This document shows, one piece after another, positions 35,532 to 44,787 of a stretch of DNA of 64,000 nucleotides. Location: assembly GCA_963726335.1 (NCBI GenBank), contig CAVSCD010000004.1, forward strand, positions 124,001 through 188,000, written 5' to 3'. How positions within the stretch are numbered: the first letter of the stretch is position 1; each line of letters starts with the position of its first letter. The translations under genes and the position numbers were made by a program. The notes under the pieces were generated by a model that saw only the letters and a list, made by a program, of their open reading frames with translations, ran no database searches and had not been told where the DNA came from. The DNA comes from CAVSCD01 sp963726335 (GTDB lineage: Bacteria > Acidobacteriota > Aminicenantia > Aminicenantales > UBA8522).

Positions 35532-38500
35532 CCGCTTTTTCGGGGGAGCGTGATAGTGATCCTGGTCCCCTTTCCCGGCGCGCTCTCCGCCCGGATCGTT
35601 CCGCCGTGGTCCTCGATGATCTTCCTCGCGATCGGCAGGCCGAGCCCGGTGCCGGAGTCCTTGGTCGAAAAATAGGGATCGAAGACCTTCTCGAGCAGGT
35701 CCTTATCCATCCCGATCCCGGAGTCCTTGACTGTCAGGCGCAGCTCGCCGTCTTCGGCGACCAGCCGGATTTCGATCTCGCCGCGGCCGCGGATGGCCTC
35801 GACGGCGTTGATGAAGAGATTACGGAAGGCGATCTTGATCTTGGCCGGGTCGGCCTCCAGGCGGAAATCCCGGCCCTCGCGGACCACGCGGAACCGGATC
35901 CTCGCGGCCAGCATGTTTTGATACGGCGAGACGATCTCCTGGACGGACTCCTGGAGGTCGAAGACCTCTTTCTTGAGCGTCGTCGTCTTGGACAGCTCGA
36001 GGAATTCCTGGGCGATCCGCCGCAGGTTTTCGACCTCCCCGATGATGTAGGACGTGGATTCCTTCAGGGCCTTGCCGAAATCGCCGCGCCCGTCCGCGTA
36101 GACGCGCAACAGGTGCTCGGCCGATAGCTGGATGGGGGTGAGCGGGTTCTTAATCTCGTGGGCCACCTTCTGGGCGACCTCGGACCAGACGACCTTCTTG
36201 CTCAGGTCCGCGATCTCCTGCTGGTGCCGCTTGAGATCCTTGATCATGGCGTTGAACCCGTCCACCAGGGTTTTCATCTCGTCCCGGGAGCGGTGTTCGA
36301 CGACGATGTCCAGGTTGCCCAGCCCCACCTCCCGGGTCCCGGCGACGAGCTTGTTGACCGGCGTGATGATCATCCGGCCCATGGCCCTGGCCAGGACGAG
36401 GACCAGGGCGACGAAAAACACCGAGATGAACACCAGGAACTCGACGAGCTCCTCGGTCGCCTGGGAGATCTCCTGCTTTTCGAAGGGGAAGGGGAGCGAG
36501 ATCAGGAACGGCGTCTGGCGGACCGAGTAGGGGATGGCCAGGAGCTGGTAGGAATACCGGCCGATGTTCTGCCGCAGGGCGTAGAAGGGATCGTTCTCGT
36601 AGCTCAGCCGGAAATAGATCTCGCCGTCGACGAGCTCAGGCAGGAGGCCCCAATCGTAAAGCTCCCGCCGGCTGGAAGAGGCGAGGCGGCCCTCGCGATA
36701 CAGGTTGACGTCGTTGGCGATGGCCGAGCTGATCCACAGAACGAGGTCATCCGTCGGGGCGATGAGCGTCGCGCCTTCCTCCTGCTGCAAGAAGATGAAG
36801 TCCTGCAGGATGTTCCGGGCGAAATTGGCGTGGACCTCGGCGTTTTCAATGAACCGCTGGGCGAACACCCGGTTGAAAAAGCTCTGGGAAAAGAAGCTGA
36901 AGATCAGAAGGGAGAGGGCCGTGATGGCGATGAAGGCCGCGTAAACTCGGCTGGCGAAGGACCAGAGGACACCCGACGGTTTCCCGTGGCCCCGGCGGGC
37001 GCGGATCACGAGAAGGGCCAGCAGCGCCAGGGCCAGATAGAAGACCAGAAGCTTGAGGACCTCCACGGAGGTCCCCATCACTCCGCTTCGCGGAATGAAG
37101 AGGGAGTAAAGGCGGCGGTTGTGCTCGAAATAAAAGGCCTCGTAGGATCTTTCCTTGTCCTCGAAGTTCAGCCAGATGCCGTTCCCGGCCGCGTTGATCA
37201 CGGCCAGCCGGTCGGCCGAAAGCCCGGATGATGTCTTGTCCGGGTTGAAGATCAGCTTCCCCGAATCATCGTAGATGGCGAACCCGAACTTCTGCCGATA
37301 GAGCGATGGCAAGGTGCTGACTTTGAGAAGCTCGAAATAGGGGTTGGCGGAATACAGGAACGGCAGCATCTCCGGGTCGACGGCCAGGGAAAACAGCACG
37401 CGGCCGAGGTAGACCTCATCGGCGAACCAGTCTTTGTAGGCGATGACGAACTCCCGGAGCTTGCCCAGGGACGGCACGTCGAGCATCATGAATTTCCACG
37501 AGGGACTGAGGGGCAGCTCGATATCGGGCTGATAAAGCTGCGGGATGTTGAGCGAAAACCGTGACAGGACCTCCCCTTGGGCGTCGCTGATCTGGAGCGT
37601 CGAGTACCAGTTGAACCTGGCGACGAGCGTGTTTTCCCAGATCGAGCGGGCGAGCGGCGACTGGTCCGGGTTCCTGAGGAACGACATGACGGCCTGATGC
37701 CTCTTGTCGACTTCGGGCACGGATTGCCGGAGCAGAAAATCCGCCCAGCTCTCCTGCGATGTGATCATGCTGCGGAGGGAGCTCTCGAGCAGGGTCTGCA
37801 GCCGGGCGCGCGAGTCCGAATGGATCTGAGTCGAGTTGAAGAGGGCCGCGGCGGCCAGTGCTGCCAGGACGGCTTCGGGGCGCTTCAGCCAGCCGGGGCG
37901 CCGGGCGATAAAGAAGAGGACGGCCAGGAGGATCATCGTCACGGCCAGAACAGGCAGGGGCCGCCGGGCTTTCAAGATCAGGTAAGCGGCAAGCAGTGTC
38001 GCCAGGAGGATGGGCAGCGATCCCGTGAGCCTGGGCAAAAGGCGGTGGACGGCCCGGAAGGCCAGAAAAAGAAGGATCGCCAGGGTGGAAAAAAGAAAGA
38101 CCAGGCTAAGCTGAAGCAGGAGGAACGAAGCGTCGAGCGCGAAGTGGAGCAGGTTGACGCTGGAGTTGGCGATGAGCCGGGACAAGATATTTTGGTACAC
38201 GGCGACGAGAAAAACCGCGGCCGCGCAGACTGCGGCGACTGCCGCCGGAGCGGCGCCCCGAGGCAGGCGCCGGCCGCGCTCCTTGAGGGAGCCGCGGACC
38301 GCCAAGGCCGAAGAGGCGATGATCAGAAAAAGGAAGAGCGAGGTCAGGAAGATGTCGGCGGGAGACTGTGTCAAGTCCCCCGCGGAGAAGAAGGCGGCCG
38401 CGGACGGGGAGAAAATGGGCAGTGATTGGACCCTATCCAGGCGGCTCAGGGGGATGAAAATCAGCCGCATGCCGGCGAGGATCGCGAGCAGGAGGACCAC

Positions 38501-39361
38501 GGCCGTGATCTTGACCTGGCGGGCGAACAGCCCCGTCCGGGCGAGGTGTGCGGCCAACAGAGAGAGAGCCAGGAGAAGAGCCAGTCCGGCAAGCAGAGTC
38601 AGCCTCTGCCGGATGCGGAATTGCGAAGCGAGGCGGGAGGGCGAGCTCAGGTTGACCGTGGCCACGATCTCGCGCCGGTCATTCCGGAGGGGGAAAAAGA
38701 TCGTCTGGATCTCGTTCTCCAGGCGGGGACGGCCGATATACTCGTCCCGGTGGCGCTCAAAGAACTTCTCGAACCCGGAGACGTCATCCCGGTAGTCCGA
38801 GTAGTCGAGACGGCAGTTTTGTCGCAGGCCCTCCGGGAGGAATTGATACTCCTCGAGGTTACGGGCTCTGGGCCGGGGGAGAAACGCGAGCAGCCGGTAG
38901 ACGACGATCGTCTCGGACCGGCGGATCGTCTGGGCGGACGCCAGATAGACCGAAGCTTTGCTCCGGACGATGACCGAGGATGCGGCGCCGACCGGACGGA
39001 AATCGATGACGTTCCCCAGCCAGACGGCCAGTTCGCCGTCCTCGTCATAATAGGCCGCGCCCTCGACGCTTGGCCGGAGCTTCATCTCCTGAAAAAGCTC
39101 GAAGATCTTGTCTTTTTCCTGGGGAAAGGGGGAAGCCAGGAGCGTTCCCTTCTGCCTCTGGAGGCCCCACTCGAGCAGGGCGAACTGTCTCTTGATCGAC
39201 TCCGCCTGCTGACGAAGCGAACTCACGCTCTTCTGATAATAGTTGGAGGTCAGCACGGGCGGCAGGAGCCAGGCGAGTGCCAGGAACACCAGGGAAACGA
39301 TAAGTCCCCCGACGAACCCCAGCACCAGCTTTCGGTGGAGAACAGACAGGCGCGAGGTCAT
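35528..39361 (-). CDS. Large multi-pass sensor histidine kinase (NtrY-like)
   Basis: A protein of 1277 residues. A first membrane helix (LVLGFVGGLIVSLVFLALAWLL) and an extracytoplasmic domain are followed by a block of about ten hydrophobic helices (roughly 255-500), a second long extracytoplasmic sensor region, more helices, then HAMP (RMIITPVNKLVAGTREV). The kinase core has the H-box HEIKNPLTPIQLSAEH and HATPase motifs GIGMDKDLL and GTGLGLPIARKI. NtrY family members phosphorylate NtrX-type regulators; none is encoded nearby. It overlaps the upstream small secreted-protein gene by 4 bp, so the two are translationally coupled. Confidence 0.92.
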   Translation of the reverse strand: MTSRLSVLHRKLVLGFVGGLIVSLVFLALAWLLPPVLTSNYYQKSVSSLRQQAESIKRQFALLEWGLQRQKGTLLASPFPQEKDKIFELFQEMKLRPSVEGAAYYDEDGELAVWLGNVIDFRPVGAASSVIVRSKASVYLASAQTIRRSETIVVYRLLAFLPRPRARNLEEYQFLPEGLRQNCRLDYSDYRDDVSGFEKFFERHRDEYIGRPRLENEIQTIFFPLRNDRREIVATVNLSSPSRLASQFRIRQRLTLLAGLALLLALSLLAAHLARTGLFARQVKITAVVLLLAILAGMRLIFIPLSRLDRVQSLPIFSPSAAAFFSAGDLTQSPADIFLTSLFLFLIIASSALAVRGSLKERGRRLPRGAAPAAVAAVCAAAVFLVAVYQNILSRLIANSSVNLLHFALDASFLLLQLSLVFLFSTLAILLFLAFRAVHRLLPRLTGSLPILLATLLAAYLILKARRPLPVLAVTMILLAVLFFIARRPGWLKRPEAVLAALAAAALFNSTQIHSDSRARLQTLLESSLRSMITSQESWADFLLRQSVPEVDKRHQAVMSFLRNPDQSPLARSIWENTLVARFNWYSTLQISDAQGEVLSRFSLNIPQLYQPDIELPLSPSWKFMMLDVPSLGKLREFVIAYKDWFADEVYLGRVLFSLAVDPEMLPFLYSANPYFELLKVSTLPSLYRQKFGFAIYDDSGKLIFNPDKTSSGLSADRLAVINAAGNGIWLNFEDKERSYEAFYFEHNRRLYSLFIPRSGVMGTSVEVLKLLVFYLALALLALLVIRARRGHGKPSGVLWSFASRVYAAFIAITALSLLIFSFFSQSFFNRVFAQRFIENAEVHANFARNILQDFIFLQQEEGATLIAPTDDLVLWISSAIANDVNLYREGRLASSSRRELYDWGLLPELVDGEIYFRLSYENDPFYALRQNIGRYSYQLLAIPYSVRQTPFLISLPFPFEKQEISQATEELVEFLVFISVFFVALVLVLARAMGRMIITPVNKLVAGTREVGLGNLDIVVEHRSRDEMKTLVDGFNAMIKDLKRHQQEIADLSKKVVWSEVAQKVAHEIKNPLTPIQLSAEHLLRVYADGRGDFGKALKESTSYIIGEVENLRRIAQEFLELSKTTTLKKEVFDLQESVQEIVSPYQNMLAARIRFRVVREGRDFRLEADPAKIKIAFRNLFINAVEAIRGRGEIEIRLVAEDGELRLTVKDSGIGMDKDLLEKVFDPYFSTKDSGTGLGLPIARKIIEDHGGTIRAESAPGKGTRITITLPRKSG

Positions 39362-39792
39362 AGCCGTTCCGCCCTGATATCGGTGATCTTCCAGGGGGAG
39401 CGGTCAGCTCCCGGAAGGCGCTTTCCCGCCGTCAGGTGGAAGAAGACCCGAAAGACGTACTGATCGTTGCTGGCCGTATTGCGGAACGACCAGCGGGCCT
39501 TGAAGATGAACCCTTCGTCCCGGGCCAGAATGGGGGACTCGGAATCGGCATAGAACTCGAACGTTGAATACGCCCGATGGAGCCGGCGGAAGATGAAAAA
39601 GGCCTGTTCCGGGGACACCTGGTCGGAAAAAGAGATCGGCTCCGGGAGTGACAGATTGACGTGCCCCCGGTCGGTGAAGAGGGTGAAGAGCAGGTCCGGC
39701 CGATCCTCAAAAAAGGAACGCTCGATGGCCCTCGTCGTCTGTGAGAGGAGGGACAGGATCAGGAGGAGCGGATAGACCGCAGTCGAGAGCAC
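39358..39792 (-). CDS. Small exported protein coupled to the sensor kinase
   Basis: A protein of 144 residues with a GTG start and a signal-like N-terminus (YPLLLILSLLSQTTRA). The rest resembles DUF4783-type small periplasmic proteins (EQAFFIFRRLHRAYSTFEF, then FKARWSFRN and YVFRVFFHL) of unknown function. The stop overlaps the kinase start by 4 bp, hence a possible sensory partner. A TATAAT on the minus strand at 39799-39804 lies six bases before the GTG, so translation may be leaderless. Confidence 0.7.
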   Translation of the reverse strand: MLSTAVYPLLLILSLLSQTTRAIERSFFEDRPDLLFTLFTDRGHVNLSLPEPISFSDQVSPEQAFFIFRRLHRAYSTFEFYADSESPILARDEGFIFKARWSFRNTASNDQYVFRVFFHLTAGKRLPGADRSPWKITDIRAERL

Positions 39793-39833
39793 TCCCCGAT
39801 TATATCACAGATGCAAGGAAGGCCGGTTTGGGC

Positions 39834-40067
39834 TCAGGCCGGCTTCTTGTCTTCTTCCTTGGTTTCTTCCTCAAGCTTCTTGGTGCGGGCGGCGTCCTTG
39901 ATGCTCGAGATGCCGGCGATGATGGCGATCAAACCGCCGAAAACGAGCAGGGGAGGAATGCAGCCGAAGACGAGCTCGTAGAACGGACGCCACCAGTAAG
40001 CGACGAGAAGCCAGATCCCGAGAACGATGGCGATCAAACCGCCGATAATGGCCACATATTTGCCCAT
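39834..40067 (-). CDS. Small two-helix membrane protein
   Basis: A protein of 77 residues with two hydrophobic segments (YVAIIGGLIAIVLGIWLLVA and PPLLVFGGLIAIIAGI) and a charged Lys/Glu C-terminus (EEETKEEDKK). It has an excellent AGGAGGT six bases before the ATG. No family is recognised. It lies upstream of the kinase pair, about 40 bp from it, on the same strand. Confidence 0.8.
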   Translation of the reverse strand: MGKYVAIIGGLIAIVLGIWLLVAYWWRPFYELVFGCIPPLLVFGGLIAIIAGISSIKDAARTKKLEEETKEEDKKPA

Positions 40068-40153
40068 TAAGTACCTCCTCTGTTCCTAAATCTCGGCGGA
40101 TTATAACAAAACTCGCGAGGCCGTGCAACACATTATTTCGCATCGGAAAGTAC

Positions 40154-40248
40154 CTCTTTTCGCGTGATACAAGATGGTCATGGGAAGGGTTGCAGGAACG
40201 CGCCATGACAGGACCCTATTGAGGGGCAACACGATCACACGAAAAGAG
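40154..40248 (+). repeat. Inverted-repeat-bounded element, copy C of a dispersed family
   Basis: CTCTTTTCGCGTGAT (40154-40168) and ATCACACGAAAAGAG (40234-40248) are inverted arms with one mismatch in 15. Between them is the core at 40195-40216 (ACGCGCCATGACAGGACCC), followed by CCTATTGAGGGGCAA, closely matching copy A read on its gene's strand. The core is 112 nt upstream of the ATG at 40329, in the same orientation as that gene. Confidence 0.6.
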
Positions 40249-40272
40249 ATGCTGACTTCAGCCCGCCTCTCT

Positions 40273-40302
40273 TTGACTTGTCGCCGGGGGGTGTGCTATA
40301 AA
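40273..40302 (+). promoter_or_regulatory. Candidate promoter of the nucleotidyltransferase gene
   Basis: TTGACT (40273-40278) and TATAAA (40297-40302) with an 18-base spacer. The transcription start would be near 40309, which supports ATG 40329 over the upstream ATG 40302 that overlaps the -10. Confidence 0.55.
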
Positions 40303-40328
40303 TGCACGCCTGTTCAACTGGATCTGAT

Positions 40329-41273
40329 ATGCCGGATCTTACACTTCTTGTGCTGGCGGCGGGCATCGGCAGGCGCTACCAGGGGCTCAAACAGGTCGAA
40401 CCGGTCGGCCCTTCAGGCGAATCCATGCTCGATTACGCCGTTTACGACGCGTTGCGGTCGGGATTCAGCCGGTTGGCTTTCGTCATCCGGCGCGACATCG
40501 AGGACGTGTTTCGCCGGTCGATCGGCGGCTTTTGGGAGTCCAGCGTTCCTGTGAGCTATGTTTACCAGGAGCTCGACGCCGCCCTGCCGGCCGGTTTCCG
40601 GGTGCCCCGGGACCGACGTAAACCCTGGGGCACGGCGCATGCCGTGTTGCTCTGTCGCGAGACGGTCGTCACTTCCTTTGCGGCCATCAACGCCGACGAT
40701 TTCTACGGGCGGGAGGCCTTCCGGGGGATGGCGGACTGGCTCAAGACGCTTCCGGAAACGGGCCCGGCCGGCGGGGACGAGTTCGGGTTCGTCGGTTACC
40801 CGCTCAAGAAAACGCTCTCCGAACACGGTTCCGTCTCGCGGGGCGTCTGCGCCCTGGACGGCGACGGTTACCTCAGGGAAGTCGTCGAGAGGGTGAAGAT
40901 CGAAAAAGAGGGCGCCGGCGCGCGGGCGCAAGTCTCTCCGGGGCAGTGGCTGTCCTTGACCGGCGATGAGGTCGCTTCGATGAACTTCTGGGGATTCACG
41001 CCCGGCGTCTTCGGCCATCTCGAAACGGGGTTCGCCGAATTCGTCAACAGGTGCGGCAGCGACCCGGGAGCCGAGTTCTTCCTTCCGTCGGCGGTCAACG
41101 ACATGATCGCCGCGGGCCAGGCCCGGGTAAAGCATATCCCGACGCGGGAAACCTGGTTCGGAATGACCTATCCCGGGGATGTCGTCAGCGTCAGGGGTTG
41201 GATCCGGGATCTCGTCGGGCAGCAGGTCTATCCTGAAGACCTGAGAAGCGGGGGGAGGGGGGACCTTGCCTAA
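40329..41273 (+). CDS. Sugar-1-phosphate nucleotidyltransferase
   Basis: A protein of 314 residues with an NTP_transferase fold. LVLAAGIGRRYQGLKQ is the nucleotide-binding loop with the catalytic Arg and Lys, and INADDFYG is the metal-binding DxD-like motif. It probably makes a nucleotide sugar from UTP or another NTP and a hexose-1-phosphate. The product of the next gene, which overlaps by 8 bp, is an anomeric sugar kinase of the NahK type, so the pair likely runs sugar to sugar-1-P to NDP-sugar. The exact sugar is unknown. Confidence 0.85.
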   Translation: MPDLTLLVLAAGIGRRYQGLKQVEPVGPSGESMLDYAVYDALRSGFSRLAFVIRRDIEDVFRRSIGGFWESSVPVSYVYQELDAALPAGFRVPRDRRKPWGTAHAVLLCRETVVTSFAAINADDFYGREAFRGMADWLKTLPETGPAGGDEFGFVGYPLKKTLSEHGSVSRGVCALDGDGYLREVVERVKIEKEGAGARAQVSPGQWLSLTGDEVASMNFWGFTPGVFGHLETGFAEFVNRCGSDPGAEFFLPSAVNDMIAAGQARVKHIPTRETWFGMTYPGDVVSVRGWIRDLVGQQVYPEDLRSGGRGDLA

Positions 41274-42417
41274 CCATAACCTTAAGGAGATCTTCGACTG
41301 TTTTGAAACCGGCTCTCAATACCGGCGACATCGCTTCGTTAAAATCGGACACATCAATGAGACGTTTCTCGTCGAGGCGGCCCAGGGGGATCTGCCCCGG
41401 TGGTTCATCTTCCAGAAGATCAACCACTTTGTCTTTCACGACCCCGAGCGGCTGATGGCGAATTTTGAAAAGATCACGCGGCACCTGAGGGAAAAGCTCG
41501 AAAAGACCCCGGGCCGCGATCCCGAGCGCGAGACGCTCAACCTGGTCCGGTCCAAAGCGGACCGATGCTGCCACCTCACGCCGGAAGGCCATTACTGGCG
41601 CGCCTACCGTTTCGTCGGCGACTGCTACATCGTCAACGTGGCGGAACGGCCCGAACAGGCGCGCGAGGCGGGCCGGGCGTTCGGCCGTTTCCAGAAATAC
41701 TTGGCGGACCTGCCGGCCGCGTTGCTGCACGAGACCATCCCGTATTTTCACCACACGCCGCGGCGGCTGGCAAAGTTCAAGGACGTTCTCGAGAAGGACG
41801 TCAAGAAACGGGCCCGCCAGGCGCGGGACGCCGTCGCTTTCGTGCTCGAGAGGGAAGCCATGACGTCGGTCGTGACCGAGGCCTTGGAGTCGGGCCGCCT
41901 GCCGCTCCGGATCACGCACAACGATACCAAGATCAACAACGTCCTTTTTGACAACACGACGGGCAAGGGACTCTGCGTCATCGACCTCGACACGACGATG
42001 CCCGGCTCGGCCCTCTACGACTTCGGCGACATGGTCCGGACGACGACGAGCTTCGCCGCCGAGGACGAGCGGGACCTGGCCAAGGTCAAGCTCGAGATCG
42101 GGATGTTCGAGGCGCTCGCCGCCGGCTATCTCGAAGAGGCGATCGACTTTCTGAGCCCCGAGGAGATCGGTTTGCTCGTTTTTTCAGGGCGCCTGATCAC
42201 CTTCACCATCGGACTCAGGTTCCTGACCGATTTTCTGGAGGGGGATGTCTATTTCAGGATCCACAGGGAAGGTCAAAACCTCGACCGGGCCCGGGCGCAA
42301 TTTGCCCTGGTCAGGTCCATGGAAGAGCAGGAAAAAGACATGGATAAAGTGGTCAAGGACCTGGTCCGGAAACTGAAGCGGCCCCGGGCGGCCCGGCGCG
42401 CTCCCCGGAGCCGATAG
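41266..42417 (+). CDS. Aminoglycoside phosphotransferase-fold sugar kinase (NahK-like)
   Basis: A protein of 383 residues with a TTG start and a G-rich GGAGGGGGG ribosome site three bases upstream. ITHNDTKINNVLFD is the Brenner motif with catalytic Asp, and VIDLDTTMPGSALYDFGD the metal-binding segment; both match N-acetylhexosamine 1-kinase and related anomeric kinases. It is translationally coupled to the nucleotidyltransferase. A salvage role for N-acetylhexosamines released from glycans is a reasonable inference. Confidence 0.87.
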   Translation: MPNHNLKEIFDCFETGSQYRRHRFVKIGHINETFLVEAAQGDLPRWFIFQKINHFVFHDPERLMANFEKITRHLREKLEKTPGRDPERETLNLVRSKADRCCHLTPEGHYWRAYRFVGDCYIVNVAERPEQAREAGRAFGRFQKYLADLPAALLHETIPYFHHTPRRLAKFKDVLEKDVKKRARQARDAVAFVLEREAMTSVVTEALESGRLPLRITHNDTKINNVLFDNTTGKGLCVIDLDTTMPGSALYDFGDMVRTTTSFAAEDERDLAKVKLEIGMFEALAAGYLEEAIDFLSPEEIGLLVFSGRLITFTIGLRFLTDFLEGDVYFRIHREGQNLDRARAQFALVRSMEEQEKDMDKVVKDLVRKLKRPRAARRAPRSR

Positions 42418-42449
42418 CCGGCATCGCCGAATAAGGAGACCGATCCGTG

Positions 42450-43590
42450 ATGGAAAAGCTTTTGCTCATCCCCGGGCCCAGTCCCGTGCATCCCCGGATC
42501 ATTCGCGGCCTGGCCCAGCCCACCGTTTCCCACGTCGGTCCGGAGATGATCGAGGAATTTCCCCAGGGCTCTGGCTAATCTCAAGAAAATCGTCTTCTGC
42601 GAAAGGGGAGAGGCGTTCGCCGTCGCCGGAGCGGGCACGCTGGCCATGGAGATGGCGCTGCTCAACACCGTCGACAAGGGCGAGAAGGTCCTCGTCCTCT
42701 CTCAAGGGTATTTCGGTCGGCGGATGGCGGAGATCTGCGCGGCCTTCGGGATCGACCACGACCTCATCGCCGGCGAGCCCGGGGCGGCCGTCCTTCCCGA
42801 ACGGCTCCAGAAGGCGGCGGGCGGCGGCGATTACGGCGTCGTCGCCGCCACCCACGTGGACACTCAAACGGGAGTTTGCGCGCCGGTCCGCGAATACGGG
42901 GAAGTGTTAAGAGGGAAGGGCGTGACGTTCATCGTCGACGGCGTTTGCGCCACCGGAGGGGTCGAGGAGAGGATGGACGACTGGGGGATCGACGTCGTCC
43001 TGACGGCGGCCCAGAAGTGCCTGGGCGCTCCTCCGGGCCTGGCTATCCTGGTCCTCTCCGAGCGGGCGATGGAGAAAAGACGGTCCCTGCGATCCGTACC
43101 GGCCTACTATTCCGACCTGCTGCGCTGGCTGCCGGTCATGAAGGACCCGGCGCGATATTTCTCGACGCCCTGCGTCAACGAGATCCGGGCGCTCTACGAG
43201 AGCACGCTGATCGTCCTCGAAGAGGGCCTCGAGCAGAGGTTCATGCGGCATACCCGCGCCGCGCGGGGGATCCGGGCCGCTCTTCGGGAGCTCGGATTCG
43301 GGTTTTACACCCTGGAGGAATTCCTGGCGGACACGCTGTCGGTCGTCGCCTATCCGCCGGGGATGGACGACAAGACGTTCCGGGGCCTCCTCTACGATAA
43401 TGGCGTCGTGGTCGCGGGCGGACTGGGCGAGTTGGCGGGAAAGGTCTTCCGCCTGGGGCATATGGGGAATCTTTCGCCGGCCCAGATCCTGTTTGCCTTG
43501 GGGGCGGTCGAAAAGACCCTGAGCGCGATGGGCGTATCCGTCGAGGCGGGCGCCGGAGTGCGGGCGGCGAAAGCCATCATCGGCGGCTGA
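42450..43590 (+). pseudogene. Class V aminotransferase (alanine-glyoxylate type), frameshifted
   Basis: A PLP aminotransferase of about 380 residues. It starts M-E-K-L-L-L-I-P-G-P-S-P-V-H-P (the IPGPxPV start of SgaA/AGXT-like enzymes) and ends this frame at GGC TAA near 42578. The protein resumes in another frame with RALANLKKIVF, AVAGAGTLAMEMAL, and TAAQKCLGAPPGLA with the PLP Lys. Removing one base from TTTCCCC (42558-42566) gives EEFPRALANLKK, a normal sequence. The gene length is one base over a multiple of three. AAGGAGA lies ten bases before the ATG. Probable substrates are Ala, Ser or phosphonate-type amines with glyoxylate or pyruvate. Confidence 0.85.
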
Positions 43591-43602
43591 AAGGCGGGAA
43601 CA

Positions 43603-44673
43603 ATGAAAAGTCAAGTCTATTGGATACCGGCGGACGGCCAGGAGGATCCGAAGTCGATTTCCCGGAAAGTGGAAACCTTATATCTCAAGCTCGGGATCCA
43701 CGAGAAGATCGAGAAGGAATCGTTTGTCGCCCTGAAGCTTCATTTCGGGGAAAAGGGCAACACCGGCTTCATCAAAGCGCCCTGGCTGGAGCGCCTCGCG
43801 CATCAATTGAGCAAGAAAACCCAGCGAGCCTTCTTCACCGATACGAACACGCTTTACGTGGGCCGGCGGTCGAACGCCATCGATCACCTGAGGCTCGCCG
43901 CCGACCACGGCTACTCGGTCGAAAAGACCGGGCTGCCGGTGTTCATCGCCGACGGCCTGATCGGCGAAAACGACGAGGAGGTCAAGATCGGCCTCGAGCG
44001 GGTCAAAGCCGCCAAGATCGGCGCCGGAATCGTCCACGCCGATGTCCTGCTTTGCCTCAGCCATCTTACCGGGCACATCCAGACAGGCTTGGGGGCCGCC
44101 ATCAAGAACCTGGGCATGGGCTGCGCCGCCCGGGCCGGGAAGCTCGAGCAGCACTCCGACGTCCATCCATACGTCAAGTCCAAGTACTGCACGAACTGCG
44201 GCATCTGCCTGGATTACTGTCCGGCCAAGGCCATCGAACAGCGGGAGGGCGCGGCCTTCATCGTCGACGACAGGTGCATCGGCTGCGGTGAGTGCCTGGT
44301 CGTCTGCAAAGCGGACGCCATCAAGATGCACTGGGATGAGGACTCGGCGAAGCTCCAGGAGAAGATGGCCGAGTACGCTTACGCCGTCTGGAGCAAGTTC
44401 CCGGAAAAAATCGGCTTCCTGAATTTTTTGATCAGGATGACCAAGGACTGCGACTGCCTGGCCAAGGACCAGTCGGCGATCGCGCGGGACGTGGGGATCG
44501 CCGCTTCGCTCGACCCGGTGGCGCTCGACAAGGCTTCGGCGGATATGCTGGTCAAGGCGGCGGGCAGGGACGTCCTCCGCGCGGGCTACGACCTCGACTG
44601 GTCGCTCCAGCTCAAGCACGGAGCGAAGATCGGCCTGGGATCGTTGGATTACGAGCTGGTGGAGCTGAAATAG
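43603..44673 (+). CDS. DUF362 protein with two 4Fe-4S clusters
   Basis: A protein of 356 residues. The N-terminal 190 residues are the DUF362 domain (FVALKLHFGEKGNTGF, TDTNTLYVGRR, LSHLTGHIQTGLGAAIKN). The C-terminus has a ferredoxin with YCTNCGICLDYCPA and RCIGCGECLVVCKADAI. Such proteins are common in anaerobes, and their electron-transfer partner is not known. It begins 12 bp after the aminotransferase gene, so they are probably co-transcribed. tRNA-Pro follows on the other strand. Confidence 0.92.
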   Translation: MKSQVYWIPADGQEDPKSISRKVETLYLKLGIHEKIEKESFVALKLHFGEKGNTGFIKAPWLERLAHQLSKKTQRAFFTDTNTLYVGRRSNAIDHLRLAADHGYSVEKTGLPVFIADGLIGENDEEVKIGLERVKAAKIGAGIVHADVLLCLSHLTGHIQTGLGAAIKNLGMGCAARAGKLEQHSDVHPYVKSKYCTNCGICLDYCPAKAIEQREGAAFIVDDRCIGCGECLVVCKADAIKMHWDEDSAKLQEKMAEYAYAVWSKFPEKIGFLNFLIRMTKDCDCLAKDQSAIARDVGIAASLDPVALDKASADMLVKAAGRDVLRAGYDLDWSLQLKHGAKIGLGSLDYELVELK

Positions 44674-44677
44674 GAAA

Positions 44678-44752
44678 TCGGGGAGGTGGGATTCGAACCC
44701 ACGACCCCAGCGTCCCGAACGCTGTGCGCTAGCCAGGCTGCGCTACTCCCCG
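44678..44752 (-). tRNA. tRNA-Pro (CGG)
   Basis: The minus strand folds as a cloverleaf. The 7-bp acceptor stem is CGGGGAG/CTCCCCG with discriminator A, the anticodon stem CAGCG/CGCTG encloses loop TTCGGGA (anticodon CGG), and the T arm has GTGGG-TTCGAAT-CCCAC. CCA is not encoded. Confidence 0.95.
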
Positions 44753-44787
44753 AAGTCGCCGCTATTATAGCGGGAAATCCTAAATAA

